NCBI GenBank assembly: GCA_034769895.1
Contig: CM068373.1
Coordinates: 199,062,134 to 199,126,133, forward strand
Direction: 5' to 3'
Source: Magicicada septendecula
Lineage: Eukaryota; Arthropoda; Insecta; Hemiptera; Cicadidae
DNA: 64,000 bases
Numbering within the stretch: the stretch's first letter is position 1; every line of letters begins with the position of its first letter. The translations under genes were made by a program, and so were the position numbers. Under the pieces are notes generated by a model. The model saw only the letters and a program-made list of their open reading frames with translations, was not told where the DNA came from and searched no databases. Positions 50,071-62,051 of the stretch are shown one piece after another.

Positions 50071-53000
50071 AAACACAGTTATGAACTTATTATTGGAATA
50101 TAAAAGAAAGATGCAACATCCATAAATTAGAAGAAACTATAGTGATATAAAATGAATAAGAAAGGACAAATGTAGACAGTCGACGATGAAAATGAGACAA
50201 GACTAGAAACGAATTTATTGCAAATAACCTATCATGATTGTGAGAGAATCAACAACAACTGAAGATGCAAATACATGTTATGTTTTAATTTAAATGAAGA
50301 TAGTGGATGAAAAATGAAGATTAAGCAGTACTGATAAAGAAGGAAGGAAGATAGTACCAATAGAAAATAAAAAATGATATTAATATCGCCACAAGAAAAT
50401 AAACATCTGAAAGAATCAATGGAAAGAAATATTTAGATCTGAGAAGTTAGACTGAGTGAACAATCCCAAGAATATATTATATTATTTTATTTATTTTAGT
50501 CGTGAATAGACTAGTGATTATTAAATGTGATTGACTGAGGAGATAGCTCCAGCAATCGATATTATTTATGTATTATGTATTGTAAGGACAGCGGGGTATT
50601 AGGTCAAGAGAGCCCCCCGACTGATTCCAGAATATATGGTGATTAATTTGTTATGGAAGTAACACATTCCAGGGATAGAACACTTATAATTAAAGACAAG
50701 TATACCAGATCATAATAAGAATAACAAATGACAATGTGAAAGTTAAGATAATTGATAATTTCAACAAAAAACAATATTTTATTAAAATGATCAAATTTGG
50801 TGGCACGGTAATATGTAACATTACATTTGGAACAACATAATATCGTACCTGATTTAATGAAGACTTTGGTTAAGAAGCTGACAAGGAGAACAATATCTTC
50901 CAAGATGATAGTGAAGAGGAACGACTAACAATTTTAGACTGACTAGTAAGACAACTGACCGTACCCAAATTAATGATTTAGGCTAAGTGATGCAAAACAC
51001 CTTTAACCCCAACTATGACAATGAACTTTCAGTAATGACCAAACAAAGAATTATAAAGACAAACGGTTTATGAACCAGGACTATAAAGAAACAAATGGTT
51101 TCAGTTAATGTATCATTATATCCAGATAATCAAAATACAAAGTGAGGGATAATAGGCCCAAACATGTAATATTATGTAAGAGAAATATTAGTAAATAATT
51201 AAGTTAATTGATGTAACAAAAACATAAATACACCTGATTATAGATAAATGAACCATACAAATAATTGTCACATATAGAGTTCATAGGGTTGTCCAGTAAA
51301 CAACAAATTATAACATGGTCACAATAACATTTATAACAAGAGTAAAACCCAGATAAACAGTAAATGTAACAAGATTATTAGAACTGTGTGGTGAGGTAGA
51401 GCAACAGTGTTCACTTTATTGTAACTTTTGTAAGTCAAACATCAGTAAGTATACGGATGTTGAAACCCATATAAATAGTAAATATGACATAGACAGTGTC
51501 AGAATAATGAGTAAATTAGGTGACAATGAACTAACTAATTAGTATAGAATTTGTTTTGTAAAATGTGCATGTTTTATGTTATAGCACAGTGTTATATCAT
51601 AGTATTTGTGTTGTGTTTTTTGTATGTAACAGGTGATACAGTTAGTTTAAAGGAATGTCAATTTAATGATATTAATTCCATTTTTTTATGTTGTGTTAAC
51701 AAATATAGCAATAGAGCTGATGTTAAACCATGGTAAATTAATTGACCAAGCAGAATGGACTATACAAAGATGTTTTGTTAAGTGTCAAACACCTATACAG
51801 TTTGAGTAGAAAACAGTTATTTGTGCAAGGATTTGGTATAATCATAGCCATGTGGGCATGAATTTAACTATTAGAATAATATATCTTTTGTGTTGTTAAA
51901 ATAACGTTATATGTTAAACCATTTTGATGAGTGTTAGAAGTTAATTTAATTGTTAAAGATGTTAAAACATGGTGATGAAAGTAATACTATTACATAGGCC
52001 AGGTGAAACCAACTTTAGTAAATTTTGAACAATTATATTAGAAATTTTGTAATGCAAATGTGAAAGGGTAGATGTATTTATAGTTAATAATGTATACAAG
52101 GAATATAGAAACAAAATAACACATATCAAGTTATTTAAGAAAATTCCAAATAACAAAATTGTAACATCCATAGTTCTTAAGCAAAAATAGGCACGTTTGG
52201 TGTCTAAATATAACAAATGTGAAGATCAAAATAATGCTGATAATGGTTTTAAACTCCCATTCAGTATAGAAAAGTTATGTTAGTTTAAAGATTTTGAACA
52301 AATTTTAGACTTCGAAATAATGAAAGTATATGACAATGTATATCCGAATTGGCCAACCAGATTCCAAGTTTACCCTTAGCAACCAGAAATTTCGGATAAA
52401 TAAAATGAGACTTCTTTGACAACGATCTTAGCAGATAGACGCGTTCTTAAATCGTCTTACATTATATGTTATAAAGTGTGAAAAAACTATACAACCAGAT
52501 AAATACAGTTAGAGGTACACTACACGAACTTTTTGCAATAACAGAAGAACACCCATTACATGGAATAGAAGATATAATAACCAGGAAGAAGATTTGAAGT
52601 GGACGAGGGACGAGAAAGAAGATCCGACGTGTACGTGGGCCCTATCTTCAACCAAGAAGAGTACAAGAAGAGGATTTGGTGATTATGACATCTCATTATA
52701 TCGTACTTCAACACACACACTTGTATACACGAATTGTTAGTAATAATCAACTAAACTACAGACACCATATAACACAAACACTAAAAACAATCACTAATAA
52801 CACCATATAAGACTAACACCTTTTTAAACACAACAAGAACTTTTAATTTACATAATAACTATCAAAGCCTGAACTGGACATAACCTTTTTAAAACTGGTA
52901 ACCACTATACAATTTCTGTGTGCACCTATCACTCCAACGTTGTAATATCCTGTAATTGTAAACTTGTATTTTGATTAATAGTGTATTATTTTGTATAATT

Positions 53001-53776
53001 ATTATCCCCGAACCATATACGCCCTGAGATAATTAATATTTTTATTTAAAAACGTTAACAAAAAGCATTGTTTTGGTCTCGTAGAAATACTGAACAGCTA
53101 CTGCTGCCAACTGGTAAAAGAAGACTTATAGTTTTCGCTACAATTGCGATTATCCTGTTTAAATTTATTAAAACAGTCAACCAGTGTTTTTTCCGAATAA
53201 AGGATTCCACAAGGATATATGTTTGATAGTATTTGTGTGTCGTTATTATTGCTGTTACATTTAGTAAATAGAATTCACAGATTGCAGCGGACCCGACCGT
53301 TGGCATCGTTGAGTGACGTCACGGAAAAGAAGCAGCATAGTGGGAGTAAGCGGCAATTTACAAAATTATTCGCCGTTCAACATAACACATTTATAATTAC
53401 ACATCGACGACTCCAGTGCGAGTTTGTCGCTACATTGTTTATATACATATTACAAGTTCACACTTCCTACGGGTGGTGTAATCCAAGTGCACACGACATA
53501 TATACAAGTAACCTATTCACAATAACATTGTACGTAACGAAAGATCTGGTTACCAATAGACGAACCCGAAGTGAGGCTACATTACGTTTCAATAAGATTC
53601 AATCATCATATACAAATAATAAATGGTTACAAATTGGCGCACCAACGTGTGAGGCGTGTAATTTAATACAAATTAAATTATTATTAATAGAAAAATAAAC
53701 TATAATAAACAAGATGAGGAAGCGAGAAACATCGTGAAAACGAGCGGCCGAAACCGAGAAGGTAGACGAGTTAAAT

Positions 53777-54673
53777 ATGGAAGACAAAGAAGCGACACCG
53801 GTTGAGGAAGTAGAAATTATAACAAGGAAAGATCAGGAAAAACAACCAGAAGAAACCACACAAACAGAAAGCGAGAAGACGCAAGAAATGATTAGACGTA
53901 TGATGGAATTAGTACAGGAAACTGGGAAAAAAATAACGGAAGGTTTCAGTAAGAAACTGGACGAGAGGAATAAGAAATTGAAGGAAGACTTGAGTAAGAA
54001 AATGGAGGAAATGACCAAACAAATAATAAATGATAGTAAACTGTGGAGGGAAGGACTAAGAAATGAGAGAACCGAAGAAATAAAAAATGATAGCAAACCA
54101 GAAACAGAAGAAATACCAAACGCCAAAACAGAGGAACCAGTAGTAGTATTACCTGAAAAGAAAACTAACGGAAACAAAGACAATACTAAAGATAGTGAAG
54201 TGGAACCAAAGAAAGTAAGAAGAACGCATCTAAAGAATTTAATAAAAACACCGGAAGAATGGGAGATGATGAACAATGGGTTAATTAATGTACTGAATAC
54301 CCCAATTACCAACAATGAAGAAATCATGAATGCCAGAGACTATAGGAGGAGATTAAAAGCAATTTCAATAATGACTTACCACAAAACTATAGGTTACAAC
54401 TTAGAGAAGACCAGAGATAAATGGGTAATACCAGAAATAGAAATACGTGGGAAAATATCAATGATATCATTAGTCATTGATGGACCAGTAACATATTGTT
54501 TTAATCAACAATATGATAGGATGAGTCGAATAAGCTTTGCAGCAAATGAAAGAATAAGATCGGGAAGAATGAAGTACAAGGAAGAAGCGAGAGATGCCGC
54601 AAGGAAAAAAATAATTGAAAAGACAATGGTAGTGCGGACAATAAGGTCAACTGAGATTATGGACCCGGGATAA
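53777..54673 (+). CDS. 298-aa coiled-coil protein, unit 8 copy
   Basis: Open throughout with the majority protein sequence. Confidence 0.6.
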   Translation: MEDKEATPVEEVEIITRKDQEKQPEETTQTESEKTQEMIRRMMELVQETGKKITEGFSKKLDERNKKLKEDLSKKMEEMTKQIINDSKLWREGLRNERTEEIKNDSKPETEEIPNAKTEEPVVVLPEKKTNGNKDNTKDSEVEPKKVRRTHLKNLIKTPEEWEMMNNGLINVLNTPITNNEEIMNARDYRRRLKAISIMTYHKTIGYNLEKTRDKWVIPEIEIRGKISMISLVIDGPVTYCFNQQYDRMSRISFAANERIRSGRMKYKEEARDAARKKIIEKTMVVRTIRSTEIMDPG

Positions 54674-54915
54674 ATTATATACCACACACCATCAAGAAAA
54701 GGGACGGATGCTACGCTAACCGACTACGGCCAAAGAACCATTTTAAAGAGACGAGAAACAAGTCTCATTGAGTAACAATAATATGAATAAAGAATAAAGA
54801 AACAGAACCATACAAATGAAGGTATGAGCAACTGACCGACATAACGAAAATTACCAAAAGATCATCAATACTGGGTACAGAAGGACATATGACCATAAGC
54901 ACTATAATAAGAATT

Positions 54916-55689
54916 GAAGAAATTATTATAAAAACAACAAAATTCCAAACAAAGAGTAAGAACAACTTACAACTAATTATTTATGAGAACTAATTTGGAA
55001 TTGAAGAATTTATTATTATAAAACCACAAAATTCTAAAAAAATAGTAAGATCAACTTACAACTAATTATTTATGAGAATTAATTTGGAATTGAAGAATTT
55101 ATTATTATAAAACCAACAAAATTCTAAACAAAGAGTAAGAACAACTTACAACTAATTATTTATGAGAATTAATTTGGAATTGAAGAATTTATTATTATAA
55201 AACCAACAAAATTCCAAACAAATAGTAAGATCAACTTACAACTAATTATTTATGAGAATTAATTTGGAATTGAAGAATTTATTATTATAAAACCACCAAA
55301 ATTCTAAAGAAATAGTAAGATCAACTTACAACTAATTATTTATGAGAATTAATTTGGAATTGAAGAATTTATTATTATAAAACCAACAAAATTCCAAACA
55401 AAGAGTAAGAACAACTTACAACTAATTATTTATGAGAATTAATATGAAACTGAAGAATTTATTATTACAATACCACGAAATTGAAAAAATGTAGTAAGCT
55501 CATCTTACCAACTTTGATAATTCAGAATATAATTTTAAATGAAGCCCAATAAACAAAGTTGAATATCTCAGAATTTAGATAAATAGTAAGGACCAATTAC
55601 AGTACAGATTGATAATGTAATTATGAATCAAGCAGATAAACAATTGGGAATAAATTTCCAAATTCTAAACAAAATAAGCACCTCTTATT
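54916..55689 (+). repeat. 90-base minisatellite, unit 8
   Basis: Nine periods, standard order. Confidence 0.9.
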
Positions 55690-58600
55690 AAACACAGTTA
55701 TGAACTTATTATTGGAATATAAAAGAAAGATGCAACATCCATAAATTAGAAGAAACTATAGTGATATAAAATGAATAAGAAAGGACAAATGTAGACAGTC
55801 GACGATGAAAATGAGACAAGACTAGAAACGAATTTATTGCAAATAACCTATCATGATTGTGAGAGAATCAACAACAACTGAAGATGCAAATACATGTTAT
55901 GTTTTAATTTAAATGAAGATAGTGGATGAAAAATGAAGATTAAGCAGTACTGATAAAGAAGGAAGGAAGATAGTACCAATAGAAAATAAAAAATGATATT
56001 AATATCGCCACAAGAAAATAAACACCTGAAAGAATCAATGGAAAGAAATATTTAGATCTGAGAAGTTAGACTGAGTGAACAATCCCAAGAATATATTATA
56101 TTATTTTATTTATTTTAGTCGTGAATAGACTAGTGATTATTAAATGTGATTGACTGACGAGATAGCTCCAGCAATCGATATTATTTATGTATTATGTATT
56201 GTAAGGACAGCGGGGTATTAGGTCAAGAGAGCCCCCCGACTGATTCCAGAATATATGGTGATTAATTTGTTATGGAAGTAACACATTCCAGGGATAGAAC
56301 ACTTATAATTAAAGACAAGTATACCAGATCATAATAAGAATAACAAATGACAATGTGAAAGTTAAGATAATTGATAATTTCAACAAAAAACAATATTTTA
56401 TTAAAATGATCAAATTTGGTGGCACGGTAATATGTAACATTACATTTGGAACAACGTAATATCGTACCTGATTTAATGAAGACTTTGGTTAAGAAGCTGA
56501 CAAGGAGAACAATATCTTCCAAGATGATAGTGAATAGGAACGACTAACAATTTTAGACTGACTAGTAAGACAACTGACCGTACCCAAATTAATGATTTAG
56601 GCTAAGTGATGCAAAACACCTTTAACCCCAACTATGACAATGAACTTTCAGTAATGACCAAACAAAGAATTATAAAGACAAACGGTTTATGAACCAGGAC
56701 TATAAAGAAACAAATGGTTTCAGTTAATGTATCATTATATCCAGATAATCAAAATACAAAGTGAGGGATAATAGGCCCAAACATGTAATATTATGTAAGA
56801 GAAATATTAGTAAATAATTAAGTTAATTGATGTAACAAAAATATAAATACACCTGATTATAGATAAATGAACCATACAAATAATTGTCACATATAGAGTT
56901 CATAGGGTTGTCCAGTAAACAACAAATTATAACATGGTCACAATAACATTTATAACAAGAGTAAAACCCAGATAAACAGTAAATGTAACAAGATTATTAG
57001 AACTGTGTGGTGAGGTAGAGCAACAGTGTTCACTTTATTGTAACTTTTGTAAGTCAAACATCAGTAAGTATACGGATGTTGAAACCCATATAAATAGTAA
57101 ATATGACATAGACAGTGTCAGAATAATGAGTAAATTAGGTGACAATGAACTAACTAATTAGTATAGAATTTGTTTTGTAAAATGTGCATGTTTTATGTTA
57201 TAGCACAGTGTTATATCATAGTATTTGTGTTGTGTTTTTTGTATGTAACAGGTGATACAGTTAGTTTAAAGGAATGTCAATTTAATGATATTAATTCCAT
57301 TTTTTTATGTTGTGTTAACAAATATAACAATAGAGCTGATGTTAAACCATGGTAAATTAATTGACCAAGCAGAATGGACTATACAAAGATGTTTTGTTAA
57401 GTGTCAAACACCTATACAGTTTGAGTAGAAAACAGTTATTTGTGCAAGGATTTGGTATAATCATAGTCATGTGGGCATGAATTTAACTATTAGAATAATA
57501 TATCTTTTGTGTTGTTAAAATAACGTTATATGTTAAACCATTTTGATGAGTGTTAGAAGTTAATTTAATTGTTAAAGATGTTAAAACATGGTGATGAAAG
57601 TAATACTATTACATAGGCCAGGTGAAACCAACTTTAGTAAATTTTGAACAATTATATTAGAAATTTTGTAATGCAAATGTGAAAGGGTAGATGTATTTAT
57701 AGTTAATAATGTATACAAGGAATATAGAAACAAAATAACACCTATCAAGTTATTTAAGAAAATTCCAAATAACAAAATTGTAACATCCATAGTTCTTAAG
57801 CAAAAATAGGCACGTTTGGTGTCTAAATATAACAAATGTGAAGATCAAAATAATGCTGATAATGGTTTTAAACTCCCATTCAGTATAGAAAAGTTATGTT
57901 AGTTTAAAGATTTTGAACAAATTTTAGACTTCGAAATAATGAAAGTATATGACAATGTATATCCGAATTGGCCAACCAGATTCCAAGTTTACCCTTAGCA
58001 ACCAGAAATTTCGGATAAATAAAATGAGACTTCTTTGACAACGATCTTAGCAGATAGACGCGTTCTTAAATCGTCTTACATTATATGTTATAAAGTGTGA
58101 AAAAACTATACAACCAGATAAATACAGTTAGAGGTACACTACACGAACTTTTTGCAATAACAGAAGAACACCCATTACATGGAATAGAAGATATAATAAC
58201 CAGGAAGAAGATTTGAAGTGGACGAGGGACGAGAAAGAAGATCCGACGTGTACGTGGGCCCTATCTTCAACCAAGAAGAGTACAAGAAGAGGATTTGGTG
58301 ATTATGACATCTCATTATATCGTACTTCAACACACACACTTGTATACACGAATTGTTAGTAATAATCAACTAAACTACAGACACCATATAACACAAACAC
58401 TAAAAACAATCACTAATAACACCATATAAGACTAACACCTTTTTAAACACAACAAGAACTTTTAATTTACATAATAACTATCAAAGCCTGAACTGGACAT
58501 AACCTTTTTAAAACTGGTAACCACTATACAATTTCTGTGTGCACCTATCACTCCAACGTTGTAATATCCTGTAATTGTAAACTTGTATTTTGATTAATAG

Positions 58601-59395
58601 TGTATTATTTTGTATAATTATTATCCCCGAACCATATACGCCCTGAGATAATTAATATTTTTATTTAAAAACGTTAACAAAAAGCATTGTTTTGGTCTCG
58701 TAGAAATACTGAACAGCTACTGCTGCCAACTGGTAAAAGAAGACTTATAGTTTTCGCTACAATTGCGATTATCCTGTTTAAATTTATTAAAACAGTCAAC
58801 CAGTGTTTTTTCCGAATAAAGGATTCCACAAGGATATATGTTTGATAGTATTTGTGTGTCGTTATTATTGCTGTTACATTTAGTAAATAGAATTCACAGA
58901 TTGCAGCGGACCCGACCGTTGGCATCGTTGAGTGACGTCACGGAAAAGAAGCAGCATAGTGGGAGTAAGCGGCAATTTACAAAATTATTCGCCGTTCAAC
59001 ATAACACATTTATAATTACACATCGACGACTCCAGTGCGAGTTTGTCGCTACATTGTTTATATACATATTACAAGTTCACACTTCCTACGGGTGGTGTAA
59101 TCCAAGTGCACACGACATATATACAAGTAACCTATTCACAATAACATTGTACGTAACGAAAGATCTGGTTACCAATAGACGAACCCGAAGTGAGGCTACA
59201 TTACGTTTCAATAAGATTCAATCATCATATACAAATAATAAATGGTTACAAATTGGCGCACCAACGTGTGAGGCGTGTAATTTAATACAAATTAAATTAT
59301 TATTAATAGAAAAATAAACTATAATAAACAAGATGAGGAAGCGAGAAACATCGTGAAAACGAGCGGCCGAAACCGAGAAGGTAGACGAGTTAAAT

Positions 59396-60292
59396 ATGGA
59401 AGACAAAGAAGCGACACCGGTTGAGGAAGTAGAAATTATAACAAGGAAAGATCAGGAAAAACAACCAGAAGAAACCACACAAACAGAAAGCGAGAAGACG
59501 CAAGAAATGATTAGACGTATGATGGAATTAGTACAGGAAACTGGGAAAAAAATAACGGAAGGTTTCAGTAAGAAACTGGACGAGAGGAATAAGAAATTGA
59601 AGGAAGACTTGAGTAAGAAAATGGAGGAAATGACCAAACAAATAATAAATGATAGTAAACTGTGGAGGGAAGGACTAAGAAATGAGAGAACCGAAGAAAT
59701 AAAAAATGATAGCAAACCAGAAACAGAAGAAATACCAAACGCCAAAACAGAGGAACCAGTAGTAGTATTACCTGAAAAGAAAACTAACGGAAACAAAGAC
59801 AATACTAAAGATAGTGAAGTGGAACCAAAGAAAGTAAGAAGAACGCATCTAAAGAATTTAATAAAAACACCGGAAGAATGGGAGATGATGAACAATGGGT
59901 TAATTAATGTACTGAATACCCCAATTACCAACAATGAAGAAATCATGAATGCCAGAGACTATAGGAGGAGATTAAAAGCAATTTCAATAATGACTTACCA
60001 CAAAACTATAGGTTACAACTTAGAGAAGACCAGAGATAAATGGGTAATACCAGAAATAGAAATACGTGGGAAAATATCAATGATATCATTAGTCATTGAT
60101 GGACCAGTAACATATTGTTTTAATCAACAATATGATAGGATGAGTCGAATAAGCTTTGCAGCAAATGAAAGAATAAGATCGGGAAGAATGAAGTACAAGG
60201 AAGAAGCGAGAGATGCCGCAAGGAAAAAAATAATTGAAAAGACAATGGTAGTGCGGACAATAAGGTCAACTGAGATTATGGACCCGGGATAA
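59396..60292 (+). CDS. 298-aa coiled-coil protein, unit 9 copy
   Basis: Open throughout with the majority protein sequence. It is the last complete copy in the window. Confidence 0.6.
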   Translation: MEDKEATPVEEVEIITRKDQEKQPEETTQTESEKTQEMIRRMMELVQETGKKITEGFSKKLDERNKKLKEDLSKKMEEMTKQIINDSKLWREGLRNERTEEIKNDSKPETEEIPNAKTEEPVVVLPEKKTNGNKDNTKDSEVEPKKVRRTHLKNLIKTPEEWEMMNNGLINVLNTPITNNEEIMNARDYRRRLKAISIMTYHKTIGYNLEKTRDKWVIPEIEIRGKISMISLVIDGPVTYCFNQQYDRMSRISFAANERIRSGRMKYKEEARDAARKKIIEKTMVVRTIRSTEIMDPG

Positions 60293-60534
60293 ATTATATA
60301 CCACACACCATCAAGAAAAGGGACGGATGCTACGCTAACCGACTACGGCCAAAGAACCATTTTAAAGAGACGAGAAACAAGTCTCATTGAGTAACAATAA
60401 TATGAATAAAGAATAAAGAAACAGAACCATACAAATGAAGGTATGAGCAACTGACCGACATAACGAAAATTACCAAAAGATCATCAATACTGGGTACAGA
60501 AGGACATATGACCATAAGCACTATAATAAGAATT

Positions 60535-61308
60535 GAAGAAATTATTATAAAAACAACAAAATTCCAAACAAAGAGTAAGAACAACTTACAACTAATTATT
60601 TATGAGAACTAATTTGGAATTGAAGAATTTATTATTATAAAACCACAAAATTCTAAAAAAATAGTAAGATCAACTTACAACTAATTATTTATGAGAATTA
60701 ATTTGGAATTGAAGAATTTATTATTATAAAACCAACAAAATTCTAAACAAAGAGTAAGAACAACTTACAACTAATTATTTATGAGAATTAATTTGGAATT
60801 GAAGAATTTATTATTATAAAACCAACAAAATTCCAAACAAATAGTAAGATCAACTTACAACTAATTATTTATGAGAATTAATTTGGAATTGAAGAATTTA
60901 TTATTATAAAACCACCAAAATTCTAAAGAAATAGTAAGATCAACTTACAACTAATTATTTATGAGAATTAATTTGGAATTGAAGAATTTATTATTATAAA
61001 ACCAACAAAATTCCAAACAAAGAGTAAGAACAACTTACAACTAATTATTTATGAGAATTAATATGAAACTGAAGAATTTATTATTACAATACCACGAAAT
61101 TGAAAAAATGTAGTAAGCTCATCTTACCAACTTTGATAATTCAGAATATAATTTTAAATGAAGCCCAATAAACAAAGTTGAATATCTCAGAATTTAGATA
61201 AATAGTAAGGACCAATTACAGTACAGATTGATAATGTAATTATGAATCAAGCAGATAAACAATTGGGAATAAATTTCCAAATTCTAAACAAAATAAGCAC
61301 CTCTTATT
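60535..61308 (+). repeat. 90-base minisatellite, unit 9
   Basis: Nine periods, standard order. Confidence 0.9.
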
Positions 61309-62051
61309 AAACACAGTTATGAACTTATTATTGGAATATAAAAGAAAGATGCAACATCCATAAATTAGAAGAAACTATAGTGATATAAAATGAATAAGAA
61401 AGGACAAATGTAGACAGTCGACGATGAAAATGAGACAAGACTAGAAACGAATTTATTGCAAATAACCTATCATGATTGTGAGAGAATCAACAACAACTGA
61501 AGATGCAAATACATGTTATGTTTTAATTTAAATGAAGATAGTGGATGAAAAATGAAGATTAAGCAGTACTGATAAAGAAGGAAGGAAGATAGTACCAATA
61601 GAAAATAAAAAATGATATTAATATCGCCACAAGAAAATAAACACCTGAAAGAATCAATGGAAAGAAATATTTAGATCTGAGAAGTTAGACTGAGTGAACA
61701 ATCCCAAGAATATATTATATTATTTTATTTATTTTAGTCGTGAATAGACTAGTGATTATTAAATGTGATTGACTGACGAGATAGCTCCAGCAATCGATAT
61801 TATTTATGTATTATGTATTGTAAGGACAGCGGGGTATTAGGTCAAGAGAGCCCCCCGACTGATTCCAGAATATATGGTGATTAATTTGTTATGGAAGTAA
61901 CACATTCCAGGGATAGAACACTTATAATTAAAGACAAGTATACCAGATCATAATAAGAATAACAAATGACAATGTGAAAGTTAAGATAATTGATAATTTC
62001 AACAAAAAACAATATTTTATTAAAATGATCAAATTTGGTGGCACGGTAATA

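Larger units (their letters stand above)
45194..50813 (+). mobile_element. Array unit 7 (5620 bp)
   Basis: LTR-like part 45194-48012. It has AAGTTTTTTTAAG near 46510, one base longer than the AAGTTATTTAAG of most units and shared only with unit 10, and CATAGTCATG near 46225, shared with units 9 and 10. Confidence 0.92.
50814..56432 (+). mobile_element. Array unit 8 (5619 bp)
   Basis: LTR-like part 50814-53631. Its 5' part resembles unit 6 (AACATAAATAC near 51221, TATAGCAATAG near 51705, CATAGCCATG), but near 52683 it has GATTATGACATC, shared with units 9 and 10. Confidence 0.92.
56433..62051 (+). mobile_element. Array unit 9 (5619 bp)
   Basis: LTR-like part 56433-59250. It starts like unit 7 (AACGTAATAT, GTGAATAGG, CATAGTCATG) but switches to the unit 6/8 type at TTTACCCTT near 57988. 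It has a private ACACCTATCAAG near 57739. Confidence 0.92.
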
